From: Cynocephalus volans
Taxonomy: Eukaryota > Chordata > Mammalia > Dermoptera > Cynocephalidae
Reading direction: 5' to 3'
DNA length: 64,000 bases
Assembly: GCF_027409185.1 (NCBI RefSeq)
Contig: NC_084461.1
Coordinates: forward strand, 233,632,999 to 233,696,998
The notes under the pieces are model-generated. The model searched no databases. It worked only from the letters and a program-made list of their open reading frames with translations, and was not told the origin of the DNA. Shown here piece after piece: positions 55,601-64,000 of the stretch (position 1 is its first letter; each line of letters begins with the position of its first letter). The position numbers and the translations under genes were made by a program.

Positions 55601-56486
55601 CCTCAATACTGCTTTTGCAGTATCCCACAGGTTTTGGTATGATGTATCATTGTTTTCATTAGTTTCAATAAACTTTTTGATTTCCTGCTTGATTTCTTCT
55701 TGGACCCATATGTCATTAAGTAGAATGCTGTTTAATTTCCATGTGTTTGTATAGTTTCCAGAGTTTTGTTTGTTATTAATTTCTAGTTTTAATCCATTAT
55801 GGTCTGAGAAGATACATGGGATAATTCCAATTTTTTTGAATTTATTGAGACTTGATTTGTGACCTAATATGTGATCTATCCTGGAGAATGATCCATGTGC
55901 TGATGAGAAGAATGAATATTCTGAGGTTGTTGGGTGGAATGTTCTGTAGATATCTGCCAATTCCAATTGGTCTAGAGTCTTGTTTAGATCTTGTGTTTCT
56001 CTACTGATTCTTTGCCTAGATGATCTGTCTAATATTGATAGTGGGGTGTTCAGGTCCCCTGCTATTATGTTATTAGTGTCTGTTTCCTTCTTTAGGTCTA
56101 ATAGAGATTGTTTTATAAATCTGGCTGCTCCAACATTGGGTGCGTACATATTTATGATTGTTATGTCTTCTTGATGGATCAGTCCTTTTATCATTACGTA
56201 GTGTCCCTCATTGTCTCTTTTTATGGTTTTTAGTTTAAAGTCTTTTTTGTCAGATATAAGAATAGCTACTCCTGCTCGTTTTTCTTTTCTGTTTGCATGG
56301 TAAATCTTTTTCCATCCTTTCCCTCTTAGTCTGTGTGAATCTTTATGGGTGAGGTGGGTCTCTTGTAGGCAGCATATAGTTGGGTCCTCCTTTTTGATCC
56401 AGTCAGCCAGTCTGTGTCTTTTGATTGGGGAATTTAAGCCTTTTACATTGAGTTGTTATTGAAAGGTGTTGATTTATTCCTAGCAT
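52665..56486 (-). pseudogene. L1 ORF2 (endonuclease-RT), two frameshifts
   Basis: Starts at ATG 56486. A frameshift after about ten codons (near 56449-56455) takes it out of frame. The endonuclease frame then runs open to a second frameshift at about 55227-55234 in the linker before RT. From 55148 to 52665 an 827-codon frame holds the RT ([31 protein letters not shown] at 54395-54384) and the Cys-rich C-terminus. Total length would be about 1,270 codons, usual for L1. Neither frameshift is shared with the tandem copy, which does not cover these regions. Confidence 0.88.
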
Positions 56487-56673
56487 TTTATTGGTTGTTT
56501 GGTTGTCTTAGGTGTCTTTTGTTCCTTGCTTTCTGATTTACTGTTTGGTTTCTGTGTTTGTTGGTTCCTTAGGTTGTAGATAGCGTTTTTGTTTGCTTGT
56601 TTTCTCTTCATGAATGCCATTTCTATTATACTAGTGTGTATTGATTTTTCTTGTGTTTTTATGGCAGTGGTAG

Positions 56674-57672
56674 TTATTTTTCAGGAACCAAACCCAGTAC
56701 TCCCTTGAGGATTTCTTGTAAGGGTGGTCGTGTGGTAGTGAACTCCTGTAGTTTTTGTTTGTCTGAGAAAAATTCTATTTGCCCTTCATTTCGGAAGGAT
56801 AGCATTGCAGGGTAGAGTATTCTTGGCTGGCAATCTTTGTTTTTTAGTATTTTGAAAATATCATCCCATTCCTTTCTAGCCTTTAGGGTTTGTGATGAAA
56901 AGTCTGATGTTAGCCTGATTGGGGCTCCCTTATAGGTGATTTGATGCTTCTCTCTTGCAGCTTTTAAGATTCTCTCTTTGTCTCTGAGTTTTGCCAATTT
57001 GACTATGACATGTCTTGGAGAAGGCCTTTTTGGGTTGAATATGTTTGGAGATTGTTGAGCTTCCTGGATCTGAAGATCTGTGATTTTTCCTATACCTGGG
57101 AAGTTTTCCATCACTATTTTGTTGAATATGTTTTCAATGGAATCTCCATTTTTCTCCCCTTCTGGAATACCCATGACTCGGATATTTGAGCGCTTAAGGT
57201 TGTCTGATATCTCTCTCTGATTTTCTTCCATGTCCTTGATTCTTTTTTCTTTCTTTTTGTCTGCTTGTGTTATTTCAAACAGCCCATCTTCAAGTTCAGA
57301 GGTTCTCTCTTCAACTTCAACAAGCCTGCTGGTTAAACTCTCCGTTGTGTTTTTTATTTCGCTGAATAACTTCTTCAGTTCAGTAAGTTCTGCTACATTT
57401 TTTTTCAGGACATTGATTTCCTTGTACATTTCCTCTTTCAGATCCTGTATACTTTTCCTCATTTCATCATGATGTCTAGCTGAGTTTTCTTGTATCTCAT
57501 TCAGTTTCCTTAGAATTATCACTGGAAATTCCTTGTCAGTCATTTCAAGGGCTTCTTGTTCTATAGGATCTAGAGTTTGAGATTTATTAACTTTTGGTGG
57601 TTTACTTTCTTGATTTTTTGTATTTCTGGTATCTTTTTTTTGGTGTTTATTCATTGTGGCAGGGGGTTTCAC
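56674..57672 (-). CDS. L1 ORF1 protein, intact
   Basis: The frame has 332 codons with no stop, plus TAA/TAG at the end. In order: a basic N-terminus (MNKHQKKDTRN at about residue 7), a coiled coil (about 50-150; DLKEEMYKEINVLKKNVAEL), an RRM-like domain (about 155-250; NIRVMGIPEGE, the conserved 'RHVIVKLAK') and the C-terminal domain (AREKHQITYKGAPIRLTSDF). ORF1p is an RNA-binding trimer that coats L1 RNA for retrotransposition. Two candidate starts exist (codon 1 and codon 7); the second matches the older L1 at 23024. Full length and open, which points to a recent insertion. Confidence 0.88.
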   Translation of the reverse strand: MKPPATMNKHQKKDTRNTKNQESKPPKVNKSQTLDPIEQEALEMTDKEFPVIILRKLNEIQENSARHHDEMRKSIQDLKEEMYKEINVLKKNVAELTELKKLFSEIKNTTESLTSRLVEVEERTSELEDGLFEITQADKKKEKRIKDMEENQREISDNLKRSNIRVMGIPEGEKNGDSIENIFNKIVMENFPGIGKITDLQIQEAQQSPNIFNPKRPSPRHVIVKLAKLRDKERILKAAREKHQITYKGAPIRLTSDFSSQTLKARKEWDDIFKILKNKDCQPRILYPAMLSFRNEGQIEFFSDKQKLQEFTTTRPPLQEILKGVLGLVPEK

Positions 57673-59198
57673 AGTCCACCGGTTTGAGACTAATGACTAA
57701 CTAGGATGTTGCTGTGGTTGCCAATTTGGTATGGCTCCCTCCGTGACTGCTCAGTTGGCCTCTAGTGCCTTGTGTGTGTGGTTGTCTCGGGTCTTGGGCT
57801 TCTCCGGGGAGCCACCTTTCTGGTCAGCTTGGACTCTGCTGGGCTGGTAGATCACGTACCACAGGGTGTGTGATCTCTGTTGAGCTTTCACTTCCTGTGC
57901 AGGACTTCTCCCTGTTCCTGTGCTCTGGCCCAGGCTGTTGGATCGTGCAGTGACGACCCCACAGGGTTTCTGTCGAGTCTCCGCCTCCCTGGCCCCACGT
58001 CTCCCCACTCTGTGTGCACTGTGCTGGGCTGGGGTGTGTCTTCTGCAACCCTTGTCTATCAGCTGGGCCTTCAAGACCCTGCTCGGCACTGCCTCACTCA
58101 GGAAGTCTCCCAGGTTTCTGGTAGGCACAGATGACCAGTTGCTCTGGGTGCCTTTGTAGCACTGTGTAGATCTTTCTCGGGACTTGTTCACCTTTGTATC
58201 CCCCCGGCATAGACCGAATCTAGCGCCCACCTGCAGCCAGCTCTCCGGCAGGTTCAAGCGGACCTGGGAACTCTCCTACCACACTATTCCCAACCAGAAT
58301 TTGGTTAGGTGTTTTTCTGAACTGGTGGCCGCAGAGAATGTATCTGCCTCCCAGTAACAGGACGTTTACCGGAGGCCGGAGTCCAGGGTGTGGTGGAGTG
58401 ACTGTCGTCCTGCCCGTACTTCCTTGCCCTCCCGACACTGGCCGAAGACGCCCCACGCCACCAGCCCCGCCAGAGAACCGCGGAGGGGGTGGGACGGGAG
58501 GCTTTCCCGCAGGCTCTGGAAAGCCCCGTGCCAGGCCAAGCAAGTGGGAAGGCTCAGTGACATCCGAGTCGGGCGGAGCTGCCAGCACCTGGGAAAATGG
58601 AGGCGGCCCCGGGGCGGTGAGTGAGTGAACCGGTGATGCAGGCGGGAGCCGGGTGGGCGTCAGCCGTCCGTCCAGGGCTTGGCCAGGGGTCACTCACAGG
58701 GCTGTGCCAGGTCGGTCGCTCACTCTCTGCCTCTGGTTTGCCGCCTTCCCCATTCTCGGCCGCTGCCGCCTTGGGCTGTTCAGTCGCGGCACAGCTCGGG
58801 CGCTCCTAGGGATATTCTTTAATGCCAGCCTGAAACCTCGAATCCTGAATAGGGCAGCTGGCCGCCTTCAGCGCGGCCCCGGCCTCTGGGATCCTGTCTG
58901 CATCCACAGCAGCCCTGGTGCCGTGTTCCCTGTTTCGAGACTCGCTTTTGCAGCTAAGAAACAGTTCTTTTCCTGCTCCACACTTCAAAGCTGTTGCCTG
59001 TAAGTGAGGCAGCCTCTCCTGCCAGGGGCAAAGTGGCGGTCACTCCCCATGACCGGCCAGCAGCTGCGGTCCTCCCTTAAGAGATGGCAAGAGGAAGGTC
59101 CACAAGTTTCTCAGCTGCCTGAGGCCCAGTGGCCGCCTTTTCCACCTCAGCTACTCCATGCCAGCCTCCGCAGCCGCCGCCATCTTGAAAAACCTGGG
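57673..59198 (-). promoter_or_regulatory. L1 5' UTR/promoter, GC-rich
   Basis: About 1.5 kb of GC- and CpG-rich leader. At the 5' edge it has 'caagatggcggcggctgc', matching the YY1 site found at the start of active L1 promoters. Open frames here on both strands (up to 168 aa) show no domain and look non-coding. Confidence 0.75.
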
Positions 59199-59211
59199 CC
59201 TATCTTTTTAA

Positions 59212-59328
59212 TCTAATCAGTTAGGCTGTGTCTTTTGAATAGGGAGTTTAATCCATTTATGTATAGGGTTGTTATTGACAGGTATTGCTTTACTCCTGAC
59301 ATTATATTTCTTTTCATTTAGGTGTTTT
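59212..59328 (-). mobile_element. Old L1, second piece (ORF1-ORF2 spacer)
   Basis: Continues the host L1 broken at 49978 ('tctaatcagttaggctgtgtc', 'gtttaatccatttatgtat'). The next insertion cuts it again at aaatatcatttgttct (59329-59344). Confidence 0.85.
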
Positions 59329-59344
59329 AAATATCATTTGTTCT

Positions 59345-61729
59345 GAGATCCAATCAAGATGGCAGAATAGACGGTCCGCAGCATCATGCTCTCCCACAAA
59401 TCAACCAAATTTACAGCTATAAAAATGTAACATCAACCAAGCTGGGGCCGCTGGAGCTCAGGGGAAGAGGAGGAGAGACCTACCAAGTTCATGAAGGTGG
59501 GAGAAACTACGATGAGAGAAAGAAAAAGCTGCTCTGAGCATTTCGGGCCATGGCTGCTTTAAGGCTCAAGCTGCTGAGCACATGGAGCTGGAGCCGGCAG
59601 AAGCCACAGTTGTGCCCTTCAGATGGAGTTACTTGGCGGCGGTAGGGGAGAAGAGGACCCTGGTGGCCCCCAGGACAGCAAAACCACTAATAGGGTTCAC
59701 GTGGACCCACGCATGAGTGAGGAGCCAGAACAACTGAAAAGAGGGAGCCACTCAGAGGCTGGTGAGTCATCACAAGGGACCAGTGCAGGGCCCGTTGCAT
59801 GGGAAATATTTGGAGCACGGGTGGTGGGGGAGACAGGCCCACCGGGGGAACACTGGGACACAGCAAGGACAGCTGACCTGCTCTCCAATCAGCACAGGAC
59901 CACTCAGAGGAGACTGGTCAGGAATGCAGAATTGCATGGGGTGCAGTTTGATGAAAAAACTCAGGCCCAGATCAGGGATTCTACAGAACACAGATCCACC
60001 AGGTCTCCAGAGAGCCAGAAGTACCTATAAGGTCAACCATTAAACCCTGAGCTGCACAAAAAGCCTTCCCTAGGGAAACAGCAGCAAAGTAGCAATTTAA
60101 ACAACCACACAGCTGAAGTCCTGGTTCCCACAGGAAGTTCCCCTGTGTTAGAAGCAAAGGACAAAAAATTAGTTCTGGCCCAGGCACACCACCAGCACCT
60201 TGGGGCCTGCTTGGGAACTGGAGGCTTGGATCTGGGGACCAGACCCCACTCCCACTTCCAGGCAAACTGCATCAGTGCCTCGGGGCCAGCCTGGGGACCT
60301 GAAGCATGGAGAAGGGGACTGGACCCCCCTCCCACAACCAGGCATACCATGCCAGCACCTTGGGGCCTGCCCAGGGACCCGAAGCAAGGAGAAGGGGAAC
60401 AGACCTCTCTCCCACAACCAGGCACACTGAGCCAGCGCCTTGGGGCCCACCCAGGGATCCGGGGTATGGACTCAGGGACTGGACCTCTCTCCCACAACCA
60501 GGCACAACATGCCAGCACCTCAGAGCCCACCCAGGGACCCGGGGCATAGAGAAGGGAATTGGACCTCTCTCCCATAACCAGGCACACTGCACCAGTGCCT
60601 CAGCACCTGCCTGGGACCCAAGGCATGGAGAAGGGGACTGGACCTCTCTCCGACAACCAGTCACACCATGCCAGTACCTCAGGGCCCACCCAGGGACCCA
60701 GGGGATGAAGAAGGGGACCGGACCTCTCTCCCACAACCAGGCACACCAAGCCAGCACCTTGAGTCCCACCCAGTGACCCAAGGCATGGAGCCAGGAGCCA
60801 GACCCTCCTCCCACAACAAGGCACACCATGCCAGTACCTTAGGGCGCACCCAGGGACCCAAGGAGAGGAGAAAGGGACTGGAACTCTCTCCGACAACCAG
60901 GGACACCGTGCCAGCACCTTGTGGCCCACCTGGCCCAGAGGCATGCAGAAGGGGACTGGACCCTCTTCCCACACCAGGCACAAAACACCAGCACCTCAGG
61001 GCCCACCTGGGTACACGAGGCATGGAGAAGGGGACCGGACCCTCCTCCCACAACCAGGCACACTGTGCCAGTACCTCAGGGCCCGCCCAGGGACTCGGGA
61101 CATGGAGAAGGGGACTGGACCCCTCTCCCACAACCAGGCACATGGTGCCAGTGCCTTCAGGCCTGCCCAGGGACCAGAGGCATGTAGAAGGGTACCAAAC
61201 ACACCCTACAACCAGGCATACCGCCAGTGCCAAGGAGCATGCCAGAAACAGCACCTCCACGTGGGTGGCCCACCACAGCCACCACAGTAACCATGGCTGC
61301 TGCAAAAGCGGCTAGATGCCACAGCCACCACACAGATGGTCCACCAGACACTGGAGTGCATTCACATAAGAAGAGTCACCAGCAGAGACAAAGGAAAGAA
61401 GAGGATGTCTCATTCCACAAAACCCATTTCAGAGTGACAGAAGCATCTGCTCTATGATAATATTGGGGGACCTGATCACATCTCTCAGCATTGGACAGAT
61501 CATCTAGGCAACAAGTTAACAGAGTAATGGTTATTCTTTCAGAAGGAGAGAAGAAATCTAGGGCAATTACAGGGGGGAGGGGAGAGACTGGACAAGGGGC
61601 CTAAAGAAGAATTACGATTTGTAACAATATATATGCTAGTAATATTGATTTAATCAACATATCTCAATGTTCAACCCCCAAAATATGTATAATCGATTTT
61701 GATTCAATAAATAAAATAAATTAAATAAT
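59345..61729 (+). mobile_element. SVA-like non-autonomous retrotransposon with 80-bp VNTR
   Basis: A 2,385-bp insert bracketed by a perfect 16-bp duplication, aaatatcatttgttct (59329-59344 and 61730-61745). In order: (1) leader 59345-60177 starting with a YY1-like caagatggcagaatagac, resembling an L1 5' UTR; (2) about thirteen 80-bp tandem units, 60202-61234; (3) 61235-61458, GC-rich CCACC-type sequence then A-rich leader sequence; (4) 61459-61525, about 65 bp matching L1 ORF2 endonuclease (gggggacctgatcacatctc, cattggacagatcatctagg); (5) a 3' part with aaaatatgtataatcgat and an A/T-rich end with AATAAA (61705-61710). It has no ORF of its own. It was probably mobilised by L1 in trans. Confidence 0.82.
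60202..61234 (+). repeat. 80-bp VNTR, about 13 units
   Basis: Unit pattern: gggcccacccagggacccg, g-gcatggagaaggggactg, gacctctctcccacaaccag, gcacaccatgccagcacctc. Units start at 60202, 60282, 60362, 60442, 60522, 60602 and 60681, so the period is 80 with hardly any indels, while substitutions vary from unit to unit. 80 is not a multiple of 3, so the overlapping frames are chance. Confidence 0.93.
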
Positions 61730-61899
61730 AAATATCATTTGTTCTTTTCTTCCCCTTTTATTTTTCATCTTTGATTTTAGCTGGATTTTTGAGGTGATGT
61801 GATTTAGCTTCTTTCTCTTTCACATTTGCATTTTGTTTTAACGTTTGCTCTTTTTTGTAAATCCATGATAGTGATTATTGTTTTTCAGATTCCAGATGC

Positions 61900-62830
61900 A
61901 GGACTCCTTCGAGTGTTTCTTGCAGGGCTGGTTGTATGGTAGTGAACTCCTATAATTCTTGTTTGTCCGGGAAATATTTCTATTTGTCCCTCATTTCTGA
62001 AGGTTAAGCTTGCTGGATATAGAGTTCTTGCCTGGCAATTTTTATCTTTTAGTATTTTGAATATATCATCCCATTTTTTTTCTGACTTATAAGGTTTCAG
62101 TTGAGAAGTCTGCTGTTAGTCTGATGGTGGCTCCCTTATAGTAACTTGATGCTTTTCTCTTGCTGCTTTTAGAATTTTCTCTTTGTCTTTGAGTTTTGAC
62201 AGTTTGACTACAGTGTGTCTTAGAGAGGATCTTTTTGGATTGAATCTGTTTGGGGATCTTTGGGCTTCTAGGATCTGAAAGTCTGCATCTCTCCCTATAC
62301 CCAGGAGGTTCTTTGCTGTTATTTCCTTGAATAGGTTTTCTCCTCCCCTTCTGGAATACCCATGATTCCGATATTTGTGTGCTTGAGGTTGATTGCTAGC
62401 TCTCTTAGATTTTCTTCATTTTTTAAAATTCTTTTTTTCTTTTTTCTGTCTTCCTGGATTATTTCAAAAAGGCCGTCTTTGAGGTCTGAAATTCTTTCTT
62501 CTGCTTGCTCTAGCCGGCTGCTCAAGCTTTCTGTTCTGTGTTTTATTTCATTGAGTGAATTTTTCAGTTCTAGGAGTTCTTTTACATTCTTTTTTAAGGT
62601 ATTAATCTCTTTATAAATTTCCTCCTTCATGTCCTGGATATTTTTTCTTCTTTCATTGTGTTCTCTAATTGATTCTTATTTCTCTGAGTTTCCTTAAGAT
62701 CAGTGCTCGGAATTCTTTTTTCAGATATCTCAAGGGTTTCCTACTCTATGGGGTCTGGTACTTGAGAATCACCGTATTCCTTCAGTGGTGTCATATCTTC
62801 TTATTTATTTGTAGTTCTAGTATTTTTTTG
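61900..62830 (-). pseudogene. L1 ORF1 pseudogene
   Basis: Coiled-coil frame 62630-62319 (103 aa) ending MGIPEGEE, then frameshifts through the RNA-binding and C-terminal domains. Part of the old L1. Confidence 0.8.
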
Positions 62831-62990
62831 TTGATGTTTGGTCATCTGGTAGGACACTAGTTTCTTCTATTACTCTGGAGTGGGCTATGAGGGGAAAGAC
62901 TTCCTCCTCTATTTGTAGGCTCTGCTGGTGACTCTTCTTGTATCAGTGCAATTCAGTATGTGGTGGGCTGCCATGGCTCCTGCTCAGTCA

Positions 62991-63210
62991 GTGGGCATGT
63001 CTTCTCGGGGGCTCAGGGCAGGTGCAGACTGGTTCCTGAAGTTGGGGCCCTGGTCATGGAAGTGAGCTGTGTTCACCTGGGGTGCCCATGTGGTTGGTTA
63101 GTGGGTATGTCTTCTCTGGAGTTTGGGGTGAGCATGGACTGGCATCTGAATTTGGGCTTGGGTTGCAGGAGTGAGCTGTACTCAACTGGGGTGCCCATGC
63201 AGTTGGTTGG
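62991..63210 (-). repeat. 110-bp tandem duplication in L1 5' UTR
   Basis: Two adjacent copies: agtgggcatgtcttctc at 62990 and agtgggtatgtcttctc at 63100, both running to 'ggggtgcccatg-(t/c)-ggttgg'. It looks like a promoter-unit duplication of the old L1. Confidence 0.8.
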
Positions 63211-63220
63211 TCTCATGTGT

Positions 63221-63720
63221 CTTTTTTTTTTTTTTTTTTTTTTGACCTAAAGAAGGTATTTGCTTTATTTTTTCCTCAGGTATTTTCTTTTAGAAATCCA
63301 TGCTTAATCAATAGGAAAGTGGTTAAATAAATTATGCTATCTCCATTTTGTAGAATGGTATGTAGCCAACAAAATATGCAGCAGAGGGTGGGGGGGTGCA
63401 GAGGAAAGTCTTGTCAGGGCTGGGAGGGGAAAAGGACATTCCATTTTCAAGTTTGGGCTAGAAATCTTTACATATCTCCAAGTGGCACTCAGATAACTCT
63501 CTGGCTGTGGAATAAAAACTGGATTCAAAGCCAACGACATGAAATTTTCCTCCTGGCCTGGGCCAGCTCACCAGACCACCCACCCATGGCAATCATGACA
63601 GCAATATCACGGAAGAGGTTCAGGAATAAGAATATTTTCCTGAAAACTGTCACTGCTTTTGTATTCTAGAAAACGTAGCCACTGTCCAATGGGCATAGAT
63701 CTGGTGGGTCTTGGGTGAAG
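63221..63720 (-). mobile_element. Retrocopy of an unidentified mRNA 3' end
   Basis: On the minus strand about 480 bp of non-L1 sequence ends in an AATAAA-type signal (complement of ctttattttttcc at 63262-63274) followed by a poly(A) tail (T22 at 63221-63243). This is the layout of a 5'-truncated processed pseudogene. No protein domain and no clear target-site duplication. Confidence 0.5.
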
Positions 63721-63739
63721 GTGTGTGTTGACAGTGGGG

Positions 63740-64000
63740 ATGTTATGGTTGTAATAGCCATTCTAAAAAGTGAGATGTTATCTCATGGTGGTTTTAATTT
63801 GCATTTCTCTGATGATTAGAGATGTTGAGCATTTTTTTCATATATGTGTTGGCCATTCAAATCTTTTCTTTTGAGAAATGTTTGTTCATATTCTTTGCCT
63901 ATTTTTTAAATTGGGTTTTTTTTCTTGCTATTGAGTTGTTTGAGTTCCTTATATTTTGTATATTAGCCCCTTGTCAGATGTATGAATTGCAAATATTTTC
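63740..64000 (-). mobile_element. L1 fragment, antisense, running off the window
   Basis: The complement of an L1 ORF2 C-terminus: 'gagatgttatctcatggtgg', 'tgatgattagagatgttgag' and 'cttgtcagatgtatgaattg'. It continues past the edge. Confidence 0.8.

Larger units (their letters stand above)
52443..59198 (-). mobile_element. Complete L1 with 5' UTR (first unit of the tandem)
   Basis: 5' UTR 59198-57673 (GC-rich, starting with a YY1-type caagatggcggc at about 59187), ORF1 57672-56674, ORF2 56486-52665, then a 3' UTR with a G-rich/(AC)n tract and a T15 run (poly(A) in complement). ORF2 has two frameshifts, so it is not autonomously active as read. Confidence 0.9.
49979..59211 (-). mobile_element. 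Composite tandem L1 (9.2 kb) with one target-site duplication
   Basis: The insert 49992-59198 is flanked by cctatctttttaa (49979-49991 and 59199-59211). On the minus strand it consists of a complete L1 (5' end 59198, 3' end about 52443) followed by a second copy of the 3' 2.4 kb (52442 to 49992). Both copies have a poly(A) end. The host L1 continues cleanly outside the duplication. It is the youngest long L1 in the window. Confidence 0.85.
61746..63220 (-). mobile_element. Old L1, third piece (ORF1 and 5' UTR)
   Basis: Host L1 resumes after the second duplication copy: spacer, ORF1 remnant (62830-61900; coiled coil open at 62630-62319, KEEIYKEINTLKKNVKEL) and 5' UTR to about 63210. With the other pieces it sums to about 5.6 kb, nearly a full element. 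Confidence 0.82.

Noticed and set aside
57751-58693. 168- and 157-aa minus-strand frames upstream of L1 ORF1
   Set aside because: They are in the GC-rich L1 5' UTR and lack any recognisable domain; they overlap frames on the other strand.
60202-61234. CRISPR-like regular array
   Set aside because: Adjacent units are direct copies with no unique spacers, in a mammalian retrotransposon with target-site duplications.
60145-61315. Long overlapping open frames (up to 215 aa) on both strands
   Set aside because: They lie in the 80-bp VNTR. Because 80 is not divisible by 3, repeats open several frames at once; the Pro/Gly/Trp-rich products have no domain.

Overview
This is a 64 kb window of nuclear DNA from a placental mammal. 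The evidence is GT-AG spliced genes, a CpG-island promoter and a dense load of L1, L2, MIR, MaLR LTR and hAT/Tigger repeats. The clade-specific repeat is a short SINE derived from tRNA-Ile, present as monomers and as one head-to-tail dimer. From memory this fits the CYN SINEs of colugos (Dermoptera, Galeopterus/Cynocephalus), but I could not search for it, so the species call is an inference of moderate strength.

Only two host genes are visible, and they form a head-to-head paralogue pair. DYDC2 lies on the minus strand (coding exons 12415-12268, 11922-11800 and 8779-8519; 176 aa). DYDC1 lies on the plus strand (coding exons 20337-20492, 21077-21178, 32358-32450, 35309-35365, 35836-35940 and 37607-37636; 177 aa). 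Both reading frames are complete, all introns are phase 0, and the first coding exon encodes exactly 49 residues in each gene. They diverge from a CpG island at about 16.2-16.9 kb. That island contains a textbook RFX X-box (16614-16626), which fits a ciliary or sperm-axoneme role. The order matches the human 10q23 neighbourhood as I remember it (MAT1A - DYDC1 - DYDC2 - PRXL2A).

Layout: 0-8 kb is nested old L1 with two Tigger-type MITEs and SINEs. 8.5-12.4 kb is DYDC2. 12.4-20.3 kb holds MIR, L2, MaLR LTRs and the shared promoter. 20.3-37.7 kb is DYDC1, whose 11 kb third intron carries an internally deleted L1 and a decayed hAT-Charlie transposon split by another L1. 38-41 kb holds a MaLR LTR and unassigned sequence. 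41-64 kb is almost entirely nested L1.

The most unusual structures lie at 46-63 kb, inside one old L1 that two later insertions cut into three pieces. The first is a 9.2 kb composite L1 with a single 13-bp target-site duplication: a second copy of the 3' 2.4 kb sits in tandem in front of a complete element. It retains an open ORF1, while ORF2 is broken by two frameshifts. The second is a 2.4 kb SVA-like non-autonomous element with a perfect 16-bp target-site duplication. It is built from an L1-type 5' leader, about thirteen 80-bp tandem units, a short piece of L1 ORF2 and an A-rich 3' end. This is my best candidate for something undescribed. No prokaryotic or defence-type gene system is present.
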